From a virus, in the IMG/VR virus record IMGVR_UViG_3300030060_003886, positions 1 through 39,644 of that record: 39,644 nt of DNA. One strand, given 5' to 3'. A program made the translations under genes and the position numbers. The notes beneath the pieces were generated by a model, which was given only the letters and a program-made list of their open reading frames with translations, was not told where the DNA came from and did no database searches. This document shows, one piece after another, positions 1 to 7,978 of the stretch; position 1 is the stretch's first letter; each line of letters starts with the position of its first letter.

Positions 1-629
1 GTAACTTCACTGACGTGATTGAGGGTGGCGACCTTGAGTGGAACGGAAGTAAGATGGTTCTACTCGTAAACATCGCCGGGTTCGTAATGGGGCTGATGAA
101 TGGATGGTGGACGGCTAACTCCACCAAGGACAGCGACACACCCCACAAGAACGCACAGATAGTGAGCAAGGCCTACGGGGCAGTAATGTCCTTCATGCCC
201 TTCACCAAGTCCTACAAGGGCGGGGGAGTAGGGAAGGTCGAGTATGCAGCAGACCACACGCTGCTATCCCATCTGTTCGTTCTGTGGTACCAGACCACGC
301 AACTAGCCGAGAACGTAGTCCTAGAGTCGGTTTCGTTCAAGGACACCTACGTTGAGTACTTGGCGAGGCACCCCACCTACAAGAAGGTCGAGAACATCCG
401 TTCCCTCTTGTCGAATGTTGGTATCTGTGCCATCCCCGTACCCAAGTCGTACGTGGACGGCGTAGACATGCGACAGAAGGCCATCTGGGACAAGGTACAG
501 GCCGGGGTCACTCCCCCGGACATCACCGAGTCCAAGGCATTGATGTCCCTGTTCGATGACATGTCGGACTTGGTCAAACCATCCCACCTATTGACGCTAT
601 CCGGTACTACCGGAATGTTGGATTGGTGA
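1..629 (+). CDS. Unknown protein, 5'-truncated by the window edge
   Basis: The reading frame is open from base 3, so the gene begins upstream; a GTG at 15 is only an internal codon. About 208 residues are visible, ending at a TGA at 627-629. A hydrophobic stretch with Val/Leu/Gly/Met lies near the visible N terminus (from about base 57) and could be a buried helix or membrane segment; the rest is mixed and soluble-looking. No family is recognised. It is the last gene before a 460-bp non-coding region, so it probably ends a transcription unit. A virion or morphogenesis role is possible but cannot be supported. Confidence 0.75.
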   Translation, partial: NFTDVIEGGDLEWNGSKMVLLVNIAGFVMGLMNGWWTANSTKDSDTPHKNAQIVSKAYGAVMSFMPFTKSYKGGGVGKVEYAADHTLLSHLFVLWYQTTQLAENVVLESVSFKDTYVEYLARHPTYKKVENIRSLLSNVGICAIPVPKSYVDGVDMRQKAIWDKVQAGVTPPDITESKALMSLFDDMSDLVKPSHLLTLSGTTGMLDW

Positions 630-1091
630 GCGAGTGACTACGACGAGCAGATTCCTGCCCCAGACGACCGGGGCAGGGTCTGTCTCTGAACCCAAAATCG
701 TTGCTGTTGACACAACAGCATGTCCATCAACCCTCTTCGTATCACGTTCCATCCGATGCGTTTCTGACCATATGGTCATCGCAAACGCACAGCACTTGAC
801 TTTCACATATAGTCAGTTTCCCTACTACATCCCACTCACAGCACTGACCACAGTGCCTTCTCGTTTGCAACATACGCTTGTAGACTTCCACACATACATA
901 CTCATCAGTCATGTAGACCCTTTAGACAGCATGACGCCGAAGCCGGAGCCGGAGACTCAATTGGTTAGAGGCGGGTCTAACTCTCAAGATTCTTATTGTT
1001 CTCTCATAAGAGAATATAGTATTATTACTAAAGAATACAACAATAATATCAACAATCCACATCACATTCCCAAACACACGGAGGAGAACAT
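630..1091 (+). other. Hairpin-rich non-coding region
   Basis: This is the only gap over 300 bases. A 153-codon frame crosses it but lacks a ribosome site and the codon character of the neighbours. It holds several perfect inverted repeats: 654-661/670-677 (8 bp, CCTGCCCC/GGGGCAGG); 702-709/713-720 (8 bp, 3-nt loop); 757-763/783-789 (7 bp) enclosing the 14-bp palindrome TGACCATATGGTCA at 765-778; 841-846/851-856 (6 bp, 4-nt loop); and 999-1004/1009-1014 (6 bp, 4-nt loop). TAGACCC at 914-920 can also pair with GGGTCTA at 973-979. The last 90 bases are AT-rich. It could be a structured non-coding RNA, a long leader for the gene at 1092, or a replication origin; the sequence alone does not decide. 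Confidence 0.55.
1012..1048 (+). promoter_or_regulatory. Possible AT-rich promoter for the 1092 gene cluster
   Basis: The segment contains AATATAGTAT and AATAATATC, the most TATA-like stretch before the first gene of the 1092-14939 run. A TATA box here would place transcription starts some 25-30 nt downstream, leaving a short leader that includes the GGAGGAG ribosome site just before 1092. The exact box cannot be chosen by eye. Confidence 0.3.
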
Positions 1092-1322
1092 ATGAAAAAC
1101 AGCAAAGGAGAAATGACGCAAAACGACGAATGCCAGTGGACAGTGGTATGGCGAGGCTTGAACCCCATGAGAGGAGTGCTATGGCTAGACGAGAACTGCC
1201 CCGGACACAGGAACATCAGGTACAATGGTGGCCTCAAGCCAGACGGACAGCACAGCAAGGGAGACTCACGACTAGAGTACGACGAGGAGAAGGGCTACTG
1301 GACAGCAGAGGTGGTACAGTGA
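1092..1322 (+). CDS. Small unknown protein (76 aa)
   Basis: The ATG at 1092 has a strong Shine-Dalgarno, GGAGGAG at about 1080-1086. The protein is hydrophilic with three Trp and two Cys; no family is recognised. Its TGA (1320-1322) overlaps the GTG start of the next gene (1319), so the two are probably translationally coupled. As the first gene after the long non-coding region it likely heads the polycistronic unit. Confidence 0.7.
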   Translation: MKNSKGEMTQNDECQWTVVWRGLNPMRGVLWLDENCPGHRNIRYNGGLKPDGQHSKGDSRLEYDEEKGYWTAEVVQ

Positions 1323-1648
1323 GCGAGCAGCCATTCGACCCAGAGGCAGAGGGAGTCTACGAGGAGCAGGACAAGCAGCAGGCAGAGTGGGAGAGGTTCA
1401 GAGATGACATCCTAATTTTCATGAATGCTGCAATCGAGGGAGGAGAGAGCGCACTCGAATTCAAGAACCCGGTCATCAAGGAGAAGATTTCGACTTACGC
1501 ATACCTTCTCAAGGGTGACATTGACCACGTCGAGACTCTAGTGGACATCAACAAGGCCCACAAGGACATGTTCAGACCACAACCAGAGGAGATGGTAGTG
1601 GTTGACCCGACAGTCAGCGACGTTGGCCCAGAGGAGGACTCAGCATGA
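1319..1648 (+). CDS. Small acidic unknown protein (109 aa)
   Basis: The frame is open further upstream, but the GTG at 1319 overlapping the previous stop (GTGA) fits the coupling style of this genome. The protein is strongly acidic, with Glu/Gln-rich N-terminal and Glu/Asp-rich C-terminal parts around a central region likely to be helical. No domain is recognised. It ends in an ATGA overlap with the next gene. Confidence 0.65.
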   Translation: MSEQPFDPEAEGVYEEQDKQQAEWERFRDDILIFMNAAIEGGESALEFKNPVIKEKISTYAYLLKGDIDHVETLVDINKAHKDMFRPQPEEMVVVDPTVSDVGPEEDSA

Positions 1649-1917
1649 GCAACAAGCAGAAGGGTCGCATCGACAAGACCAGAGACCCACGAATCGGTTG
1701 GTTCGTCAGCGGACCGAGGAGCAAGTTCAACCAAGTACTGTGCGACAAGCACCACAGACTCGCCAACGAGTGCTGGTGCCGTGGCAACAGAGCACTGCAC
1801 GACAAGCAGACTGACCCACAGTTCCAGACCTGTACGCTGACCCGTCACTACAATGGGAATGGTGTGTGGTCTGAGGATGAGCCAGAGGACGTAGTCGTAG
1901 TACAGGAGGATGCGTGA
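1645..1917 (+). CDS. Small Cys/His-containing unknown protein (90 aa)
   Basis: The ATG at 1645 overlaps the previous stop. The N terminus is basic. The middle holds a Cys/His cluster (CDKHH, then CWC, then HD), which may bind a metal, and the C terminus is acidic. The pattern is compatible with a small zinc protein, but it does not match a classic CxxC...CxxC ribbon and no family is assigned. Confidence 0.6.
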   Translation: MSNKQKGRIDKTRDPRIGWFVSGPRSKFNQVLCDKHHRLANECWCRGNRALHDKQTDPQFQTCTLTRHYNGNGVWSEDEPEDVVVVQEDA

Positions 1918-1918
1918 T

Positions 1919-2173
1919 ATGGGTTACATAGCAGGCATGAGTGGAGACAAGGACTTGCAAATCAAGGCTCTGCTGAATAGTCGAGAATCCTACAGGGCTG
2001 CTCTTGAGGAGATAAAGTCGATAGCATTGACTGCACACCCCAGCAAGTTGACGGAGGACATCGTCGCAATATGTGACAAGTTCCTCGACCAACGCTCTGA
2101 CAACCAGAGGTTGAAGGACAGGGTGGCCGAGTTGGAGGCTAGACTCGCTTCACTAGAGGAGGAGTCAGCGTGA
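1919..2173 (+). CDS. Small coiled-coil protein (84 aa)
   Basis: The ATG at 1919 is preferred because AGGAGG at 1904-1909 lies 9 nt upstream; an in-frame ATG at 1910 touches the ribosome site and is less likely. The C-terminal third is heptad-like with regular Leu and Glu/Arg (RLKDRVAELEARLASLEEE), a good coiled coil. That suggests a dimeric scaffold or an accessory subunit. It ends in a GTGA overlap with the next gene. Confidence 0.65.
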   Translation: MGYIAGMSGDKDLQIKALLNSRESYRAALEEIKSIALTAHPSKLTEDIVAICDKFLDQRSDNQRLKDRVAELEARLASLEEESA

Positions 2174-2379
2174 ACATCAGCGACAGAGTGCACAACGTCG
2201 TCAACATCCTGAGCGAGACATTGTTCTGGAAGAACATCATTGGTTTGCTGCAAAGGATGACTGACACCGGAGACAAGTCCTACGCCGAACTAGAGGACAT
2301 CAAGACGCTACTGGAGAAGACAGTCGAGCAGAACGAGAAGATAATCGCAGCACTGACACTGGGGAGGTGGAAGCAGTGA
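2170..2379 (+). CDS. Small helical unknown protein (69 aa)
   Basis: The GTG at 2170 overlaps the previous TGA, with an AGGAGGAG ribosome site just upstream. The protein is amphipathic and probably all-helical, with a possible coiled coil in its second half (ELEDIKTLLEKTVEQNEKI). No family is recognised. It may pair with the preceding coiled-coil protein, since the two are translated together; this is inference. Confidence 0.6.
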   Translation: MNISDRVHNVVNILSETLFWKNIIGLLQRMTDTGDKSYAELEDIKTLLEKTVEQNEKIIAALTLGRWKQ

Positions 2380-2888
2380 CCATGAGCAGCAGACACTACA
2401 ACGACCCCTTCCACAAGCAGGCCCCGTGTGTTATCTCGGAGATGTCCAAGATAAAGAATGGTGCAACCATATGCATCATGGCGTACATGACTCAGTACCA
2501 CAACACCTTCTTCCCTGCATCGACAATCATTCGAGACGCACCACTTGTTAAGGACACCAAGGACAAGATAGTCAAACTAAAGGATTGGAACACTGTCCCG
2601 AACACTCAAGTCGTCAGCAACATGCTGTCGAAACTCGTCAGGACAGGTACGATTGTCGAATTCTGGTGGGAGGAGCACATGGTATCGCTGCATGAGAAAG
2701 CGACCACTGCGGAGAAGAGGAAGAGGACACAGAGGAACATCGAGAAGTATCTGGAGGCGTACCCTTGGAGGAAGCCTCACTTCTGCTCGAACCAGAGATG
2801 GTTGGTTGTCTCCCAGAAGGAGAAGAACACCACATCATTCACACTCAAACTAATTACGGAGGAAATGGACAATGGAAGAGAACAATGA
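2376..2888 (+). CDS. Possible winged-helix protein (about 170 aa)
   Basis: GGAGGT at 2364-2369 sits 6 nt before a GTG at 2376, which overlaps the previous TGA; an ATG at 2382 is the alternative start. The segment around residues 65-95, with a helix (TQVVSNMLSKLVRTG) followed by a short hydrophobic strand, resembles the recognition helix and wing of a winged helix-turn-helix. A Lys/Arg-rich helix follows. DNA binding is plausible, but no family is certain. The 3' end overlaps the start of the giant gene at 2872 by 17 bp. Confidence 0.55.
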   Translation: MTMSSRHYNDPFHKQAPCVISEMSKIKNGATICIMAYMTQYHNTFFPASTIIRDAPLVKDTKDKIVKLKDWNTVPNTQVVSNMLSKLVRTGTIVEFWWEEHMVSLHEKATTAEKRKRTQRNIEKYLEAYPWRKPHFCSNQRWLVVSQKEKNTTSFTLKLITEEMDNGREQ

Positions 2889-5800
2889 GACAAATAAGGA
2901 AATGAAGAATGCGATGAAGAACTTCAGCGTGGCCGGTAGGAGAGCGGCTGAGAGACTGGTGAGAGACACCTTCCTCCCTATACAGGATAAGGAAGTGACT
3001 GTGAAGATGGCTCTGGGTGATAGTATGTTCCAGACAGCCCACTCCATACACAGACAGAGTGCGAGCCTGCCTGTTCTGGAGATGGACTTGGAGAAACTCA
3101 TTGAGACGATGGAGAATCTCGAGTTCATGGGCGTGCTTGACTCACAAATCATGTACGACTTCGGTTTGCACAAGGTAGCGGCTCTGGACATGGGTGGAGA
3201 GGACCCGGACATCACCCCAGACATGGATTTGCACCTGCACTACACGGTCAACAGTGGGTGGTACTCTGCACTGACGCAGATGATGGATGAGCACAGACAC
3301 TGGACTGACAAGCAGCACGGGCTCGTCGATTTGGGTCAGCAGAGAGACTACATCCACCAGATGGCTGACCACATCAGAGACGGTGTGATGACTGCCATAG
3401 AGCGACTCACCGACATCGACCGGGAGACAGCAGGGACGAACCGCTTCGCTGGCACCATCATGAACAGGGCTGCAAGGCTGTTCCAAGAGTACGGCGCTAC
3501 GATGTCCTCCTCATACGCACACAGGAAATGGGGTTATGCTTTCGCCGAGGAGGCCATTGACCGTGACGACAGGCAGAGAGATGGGATGGAGCAGAGGCAC
3601 CGCAGGACTAGTGCTACTCTACTGCATGCTCTGCTTCGCTTCAATCGAGAACCTACGGAGCCATTGAGGTCACAGAAGGCACGAGGCATCCAGAGACTAG
3701 CGGAGAGGCAGGGTGAGACTCACATCTGGCAGACTATGTCAGCCATGTGGCTCACGATGGAGGACGCAGAGAAGACCACGTTACCACTCCTCATGGAGAC
3801 GCTTAGGATTGTGTTCGGTGCTCAGTCCCTCTTCACCAAGCCCCTGTATGTCAGGACTTGCCCAGCATCACCTCGTTCTGGTGTGCTGCCCAACGCTACT
3901 GCCACCTCACCCATCGACTTGCACAATGCCATCAGGGAATTGCACTTGGAGATGACCGATGAGGACAGCCAGTTCTACGACCCAGACGGTGCGCTCTGCA
4001 TCATGGAGAAGATTGACGCTATCTGCTCTGCTGTTCTGCCTGTCGGCCACAGCATCATCAGCGTCGGCTTCGGTCACTCTGCTGCTACTGCGGCGGAGGG
4101 CTCAATCATGCAGTTGGCGCTCAGTCCTAACCTAGCACAGAGCATCAAGGACGCAATCACTGCCCTCAACATCGAGGATGGCATGGACAACCACGAGGTC
4201 GAGTTGGTGTGGGACGTCGATGGCCTGTACTTGGAGATGGACTCACCACCTTGGACCGACTACGTGAAGAGCCCCAACGTAGAGGCCTTCCTCAAGAGCC
4301 AGAACATCCACTCGGACCAGAATTTGACAGCAATCAATGTTCAGGTTCGTGGTCTGCACGGCACCAAGGAGGAGGTGCATGGCATGCCCAACGTCCCCGG
4401 CCATGAGGTGGTCAGAGGCAACATGTGGGCAGCAGGCAAGTGCGAGCATCTCGTCAGCATCAACGTCGGCAAGGGCGACCTAGACGACTGCGCTCATCTC
4501 GAGCACATGATAGACACCAATGCTGTGCCTCAAGGAGGCGTCATCTTCGTCCCTACCGGCACTGATGCCTGCCATGCTGCTGGTCTGGCACTGCAAGGTG
4601 GCATTCCAATCGTCTATGGCATCCCCGAACCTCAACCACCATACAAGACATGGGCCGAGGTAGCACCCGGTTGGGTGGTCTCGACAGACACACCAGACGA
4701 GTTGACCATACAGGGCTGGAGACCTGCCGAGCATCAGGAGTGGTTCCTCAAGGGCTTCCAAGACGGTGACCAGTACTGGGACTTCCAGAACATCGTCACC
4801 GGCCAGTTCTTCCACGAGTTCATATCCGGTCCCAAGCAGGACCCTGACTTCGTGGCCTACATGGCTGGTATCTACACGGCATGGCTGACCAAGGCCACTC
4901 TGGCTGTCGGCATGGGCGAGGCTCGTCATGCCTACAATGGCCAGAATGGTGTATTCTCTCCCGAACTCGGCTTCGGTCATCTGTTCTTCAGCAACGTGCT
5001 GTTCGGAGATGCATACGGCGTCTCTGTGCACAAGAGCAAGTCGACCATCTTCCACACCGGAGAGCAATCGAATGTCGCTGGCAGCAGGACTACCTACTAC
5101 TACCCCATGAAGCACAAGGAGTTTGGCTCGGACAACCTGCACCAACTCCTGAAGTTCTACGAGGCTTTGTTTGACTGCGGTGAGTGGGGTGGCTCGTATG
5201 GTGGACAGGCATACGCCAAGTCCCTGCAACTCGCTGCTGATATCATGCCCTTCATCAAGGCGATGGAGGAGGGAGAGAGAGTCAACTTCAACAACCTACT
5301 CAATGCAATCAACCTCTTGGAGAACACCCAGCACAACACCGCTTGGTTCTTCAACAAGTTCACCAGCAAGACGTATCTGGACATCAGCACCGCTGGTCAC
5401 AAGTCCCTTGTCACCATTCCACAGCAGTACATCATCTGTGCTGCACACCAGATTCGATACTACTCCAGCAGAGACATGGAGGAGATGGTTCACCAGAACT
5501 TCCTCGATGACGAGAAGTACATGAAGCAAGTCGTCTGGCCTGATGTGTCTCACATATTCAAGGGACATGCACATAGTGAGTACAAGGCACTGTGGGACAC
5601 TGTGTATGACGCAGTCATGAACGGAGATTTGGACTCGCTCTTCAAGGACTACCCAGATATCTGTGGGGCTACGGTCCAGCACTTCGAGGACTCCATCTAC
5701 TGCGAGGATTGTGACTCGAAGGGATGCGGTTGCATCACTCAACTCAAGCACTACCACAAGACAGGTGTATGCAGCAATCCACAATGCTCCAACAAGGAAT

Positions 5801-7125
5801 GCATGGACTACGCAATCACTCGGCAAGTGGAGATAACAGGTCTGGAGATGATTCTCGCAGCGAAGTCAGTGGGCACTGTTGCTTTGACAATCTCGAACAG
5901 AGAGCAATACTTGATTGACACGGATGAGGTAAAATTCCCCATGTCCATCCCACCTGCCAAGACTTCGGATGGCCATGACATCATACCTCTGCACGACCAA
6001 AATCTGGCTATTGTAGGACCAGCGAAGACTTTCAACAAGGCCACCGTGACTGATTCTCTTTCCCACATCCACAACTGGATTGTTGGTAGCCCAACAGCAT
6101 CAAGCAGCAATTCCTCTGTCTTCACAGAGATGCCACCAACCCCTGATACAGCACTACACATGCCCTTCACCACCATTGACACAGATGGGGAGGGCATCTT
6201 CTTCAGCAAGGGAGTGAAGATGGGGATATACACAGTCGGAGAGGAGATGTCCGAAGAGGTATGTGCCAAGGGAGGCAAATCAATATGGTTCCTCAACGGC
6301 AGGCGAGAGAACAACGAGCGACTCAGAGAAGAGTTCTCAGTTGGTATGGACTTGGTCTATCACGACCAGATACTAGCAGACATCGAGCATGAGGCCCGCC
6401 GCCTCAAAGCGGTTCTGGGTGAGGAGAAGAACATGCATCTACTAGCCCTGCTTGGCGTCATACAGCACGATACCTACCGAGCATTGTCTGGTCGCTTCTT
6501 GAGAGGGCGAGATGCACCGAAGGGCCACTTCCCAATCGACCCCAAGAAGCAGCGATTCGCTCTCAGGCTCAGTGACAGGCACAAGATGAGGTACTACGAC
6601 ATAGGAGAAATGGTAGATGTCCTCGAGATGTACGGACTAGAGGAGGCTACCAACCTCTTCGGCATGTGCTGGATATTCTCCAATGTGTACCACCATCAAC
6701 TCATGGCTGACCAGAGATTCCTGACAGCGAGGAACAATCCCCAAGCATACGATAGTTTCAGCGTGTCAATAGTGGATGAACTATGCTACCGGAGAGTGGG
6801 GAGGCACATGAACAACCCAATGTCCGTGCTCCTCTACATGCAGAGACTCATATCACGTGAGTCATTCGCGTTCAATTGGAACTACGACATGGCCGTAGGC
6901 TCACTGACTACTTTCAGGCAGGAGCAGATTGCAAACGACATCCCAAATGTGATGGTGCAACAAACCAATAATGGGGTGAGTTCCGGCATCACACCAGTCG
7001 TTGCTTACGCACCATTCAGGTACGCTATGAAGGCTCTCACCACACAACACAAGAAGCACTGGCTCGTAGGAGACAGCACATTTATGACATTCCTCAGGGA
7101 AACTATGAGGAGGAAGAAAATATGA
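2872..7125 (+). CDS. 1417-aa protein with PEP-utiliser-like swivel motif and Cys cluster
   Basis: The largest gene here. The ATG at 2872 has GGAGGA at about 2857-2862. Residues about 550-585 read GGVIFVP..TDACHAAGLALQGGIPIVYG. This resembles the signature of the phosphohistidine swivelling domain of PEP synthase, PPDK and enzyme I (TSHAA..AR..GIP.VVG), with His568 at the position of the phosphorylated His. No ATP-grasp or PEP-binding barrel signature was seen elsewhere. A Cys cluster at C944, C947, C952, C954, C967, C972 and C977 probably binds zinc. The N-terminal 500 residues are helical and charged. The size, single copy and position would also suit a virion-internal or structural protein. 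The swivel assignment is inference from one motif; the rest is unrecognised. Confidence 0.6.
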   Translation: MEENNETNKEMKNAMKNFSVAGRRAAERLVRDTFLPIQDKEVTVKMALGDSMFQTAHSIHRQSASLPVLEMDLEKLIETMENLEFMGVLDSQIMYDFGLHKVAALDMGGEDPDITPDMDLHLHYTVNSGWYSALTQMMDEHRHWTDKQHGLVDLGQQRDYIHQMADHIRDGVMTAIERLTDIDRETAGTNRFAGTIMNRAARLFQEYGATMSSSYAHRKWGYAFAEEAIDRDDRQRDGMEQRHRRTSATLLHALLRFNREPTEPLRSQKARGIQRLAERQGETHIWQTMSAMWLTMEDAEKTTLPLLMETLRIVFGAQSLFTKPLYVRTCPASPRSGVLPNATATSPIDLHNAIRELHLEMTDEDSQFYDPDGALCIMEKIDAICSAVLPVGHSIISVGFGHSAATAAEGSIMQLALSPNLAQSIKDAITALNIEDGMDNHEVELVWDVDGLYLEMDSPPWTDYVKSPNVEAFLKSQNIHSDQNLTAINVQVRGLHGTKEEVHGMPNVPGHEVVRGNMWAAGKCEHLVSINVGKGDLDDCAHLEHMIDTNAVPQGGVIFVPTGTDACHAAGLALQGGIPIVYGIPEPQPPYKTWAEVAPGWVVSTDTPDELTIQGWRPAEHQEWFLKGFQDGDQYWDFQNIVTGQFFHEFISGPKQDPDFVAYMAGIYTAWLTKATLAVGMGEARHAYNGQNGVFSPELGFGHLFFSNVLFGDAYGVSVHKSKSTIFHTGEQSNVAGSRTTYYYPMKHKEFGSDNLHQLLKFYEALFDCGEWGGSYGGQAYAKSLQLAADIMPFIKAMEEGERVNFNNLLNAINLLENTQHNTAWFFNKFTSKTYLDISTAGHKSLVTIPQQYIICAAHQIRYYSSRDMEEMVHQNFLDDEKYMKQVVWPDVSHIFKGHAHSEYKALWDTVYDAVMNGDLDSLFKDYPDICGATVQHFEDSIYCEDCDSKGCGCITQLKHYHKTGVCSNPQCSNKECMDYAITRQVEITGLEMILAAKSVGTVALTISNREQYLIDTDEVKFPMSIPPAKTSDGHDIIPLHDQNLAIVGPAKTFNKATVTDSLSHIHNWIVGSPTASSSNSSVFTEMPPTPDTALHMPFTTIDTDGEGIFFSKGVKMGIYTVGEEMSEEVCAKGGKSIWFLNGRRENNERLREEFSVGMDLVYHDQILADIEHEARRLKAVLGEEKNMHLLALLGVIQHDTYRALSGRFLRGRDAPKGHFPIDPKKQRFALRLSDRHKMRYYDIGEMVDVLEMYGLEEATNLFGMCWIFSNVYHHQLMADQRFLTARNNPQAYDSFSVSIVDELCYRRVGRHMNNPMSVLLYMQRLISRESFAFNWNYDMAVGSLTTFRQEQIANDIPNVMVQQTNNGVSSGITPVVAYAPFRYAMKALTTQHKKHWLVGDSTFMTFLRETMRRKKI

Positions 7126-7733
7126 CGGAAACAAAGATGAAAGAAACAATGAAAGAACACGTGATAACGCCACCAGAGACTGAAATGTCAGAAGTCTTCA
7201 ACGTGGAGAGTGTAGTGGACGGAAGCCTACCCGGATTCAGGGTCAAGGCAAGCATGCTGCGCTCAACAGGCAGACTGCACTTCCAGTTCACATGCCTCGA
7301 CGTTGAGGGACTGCACTCGGACATGCAGAGGAACCTTGGGACACCATTCGTTCAGGGCTCGAACGCCTTGAGGAACTACGGTGTCTCCTTCGACCTCAGC
7401 GTCGCTAGTGGAACCAAGGAGTCAGCAGACCTGATGGAACTCGGTGAGTGGATGATGGAGAACGCAGAGAGGGTCACCTCACTAGCCAGCGAGGACGATG
7501 GCTACGTGATGATGCACTTCGATGGCATCGTCAAGGGCCACAACAACGCCGGAGAGAGGACATGGATGATGAAGTTCAGCACAGGCTCGGAGAAGAGGAA
7601 GATACTCGTTGCCTACAGCAGGTTCGAGTCCACTGTGGAGAACAGCACCGGCAACTACCCGGAACTCAGGCCAGAGTGGTTCATGGCTTGGCTCGCCGAG
7701 AGGTACCTAGCCAACACAGAGGAGGAGGAGTGA
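7122..7733 (+). CDS. Unknown protein (203 aa)
   Basis: The ATG at 7122 overlaps the giant gene's stop. After a Lys/Glu-rich, AT-rich N terminus (a common start style here) comes a folded-looking region with alternating strands and helices and several aromatic residues. No signal peptide, membrane segment, Cys cluster or known catalytic motif is visible. It ends in four Glu residues because GAGGAGGAGGAG also forms the ribosome site for the next gene. Coupling to the giant gene suggests related roles, but this cannot be tested here. Confidence 0.65.
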   Translation: MTETKMKETMKEHVITPPETEMSEVFNVESVVDGSLPGFRVKASMLRSTGRLHFQFTCLDVEGLHSDMQRNLGTPFVQGSNALRNYGVSFDLSVASGTKESADLMELGEWMMENAERVTSLASEDDGYVMMHFDGIVKGHNNAGERTWMMKFSTGSEKRKILVAYSRFESTVENSTGNYPELRPEWFMAWLAERYLANTEEEE

Positions 7734-7735
7734 AC

Positions 7736-7978
7736 ATGAACGCAGAGTCTATTTTCGTGCTCAATGTCCTCATGGAGAACGAGGCTAGGGGTACGTTGGA
7801 GCAGGCCGTTGGAGTATTCAACGACGGCATACTAGCAGATGTGCTGGCCATGGCTCAGGCTGTGGGCATCAAGCCCTCACCGGAGAAGATGGCGAAGGCC
7901 TACGGTAATGTCATCAAGGCCATCGAGTCCAAACTCGGGGTCAATGAGGTCTGTGTGAAAGTGGAGGTAGTAGAGTGA
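7736..7978 (+). CDS. Small helical unknown protein (80 aa)
   Basis: The ATG at 7736 lies 6-7 nt after a GAGGAGGAG ribosome site; an in-frame GTG at 7730 abuts it and is less likely. The protein is Ala/Val/Glu-rich and probably helical, with a predicted strand at the end (VCVKVEVVE). No family is recognised. It overlaps the following gene by GTGA. Confidence 0.65.
   Translation: MNAESIFVLNVLMENEARGTLEQAVGVFNDGILADVLAMAQAVGIKPSPEKMAKAYGNVIKAIESKLGVNEVCVKVEVVE

Noticed and set aside
654-677. Bacterial-type intrinsic terminator
   Set aside because: The stem is strong but has no T-run after it, and the transcription signals here look archaeal; listed only as a hairpin.
634-1095. 153-codon plus-strand frame across the non-coding region
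   Set aside because: GTG start without ribosome site, composition unlike the other genes, Asn/Ile-rich end in the AT-rich tract, and multiple perfect inverted repeats inside.
4480-5229. 249-codon minus-strand frame
   Set aside because: It lies wholly inside the giant gene and is antisense; low-complexity Leu/Val translation typical of shadow frames.
2872-7125. Full PEP synthase or PPDK
   Set aside because: Only the swivel-like motif is seen; no ATP-grasp or PEP-binding signature, and the protein is far longer than these enzymes.
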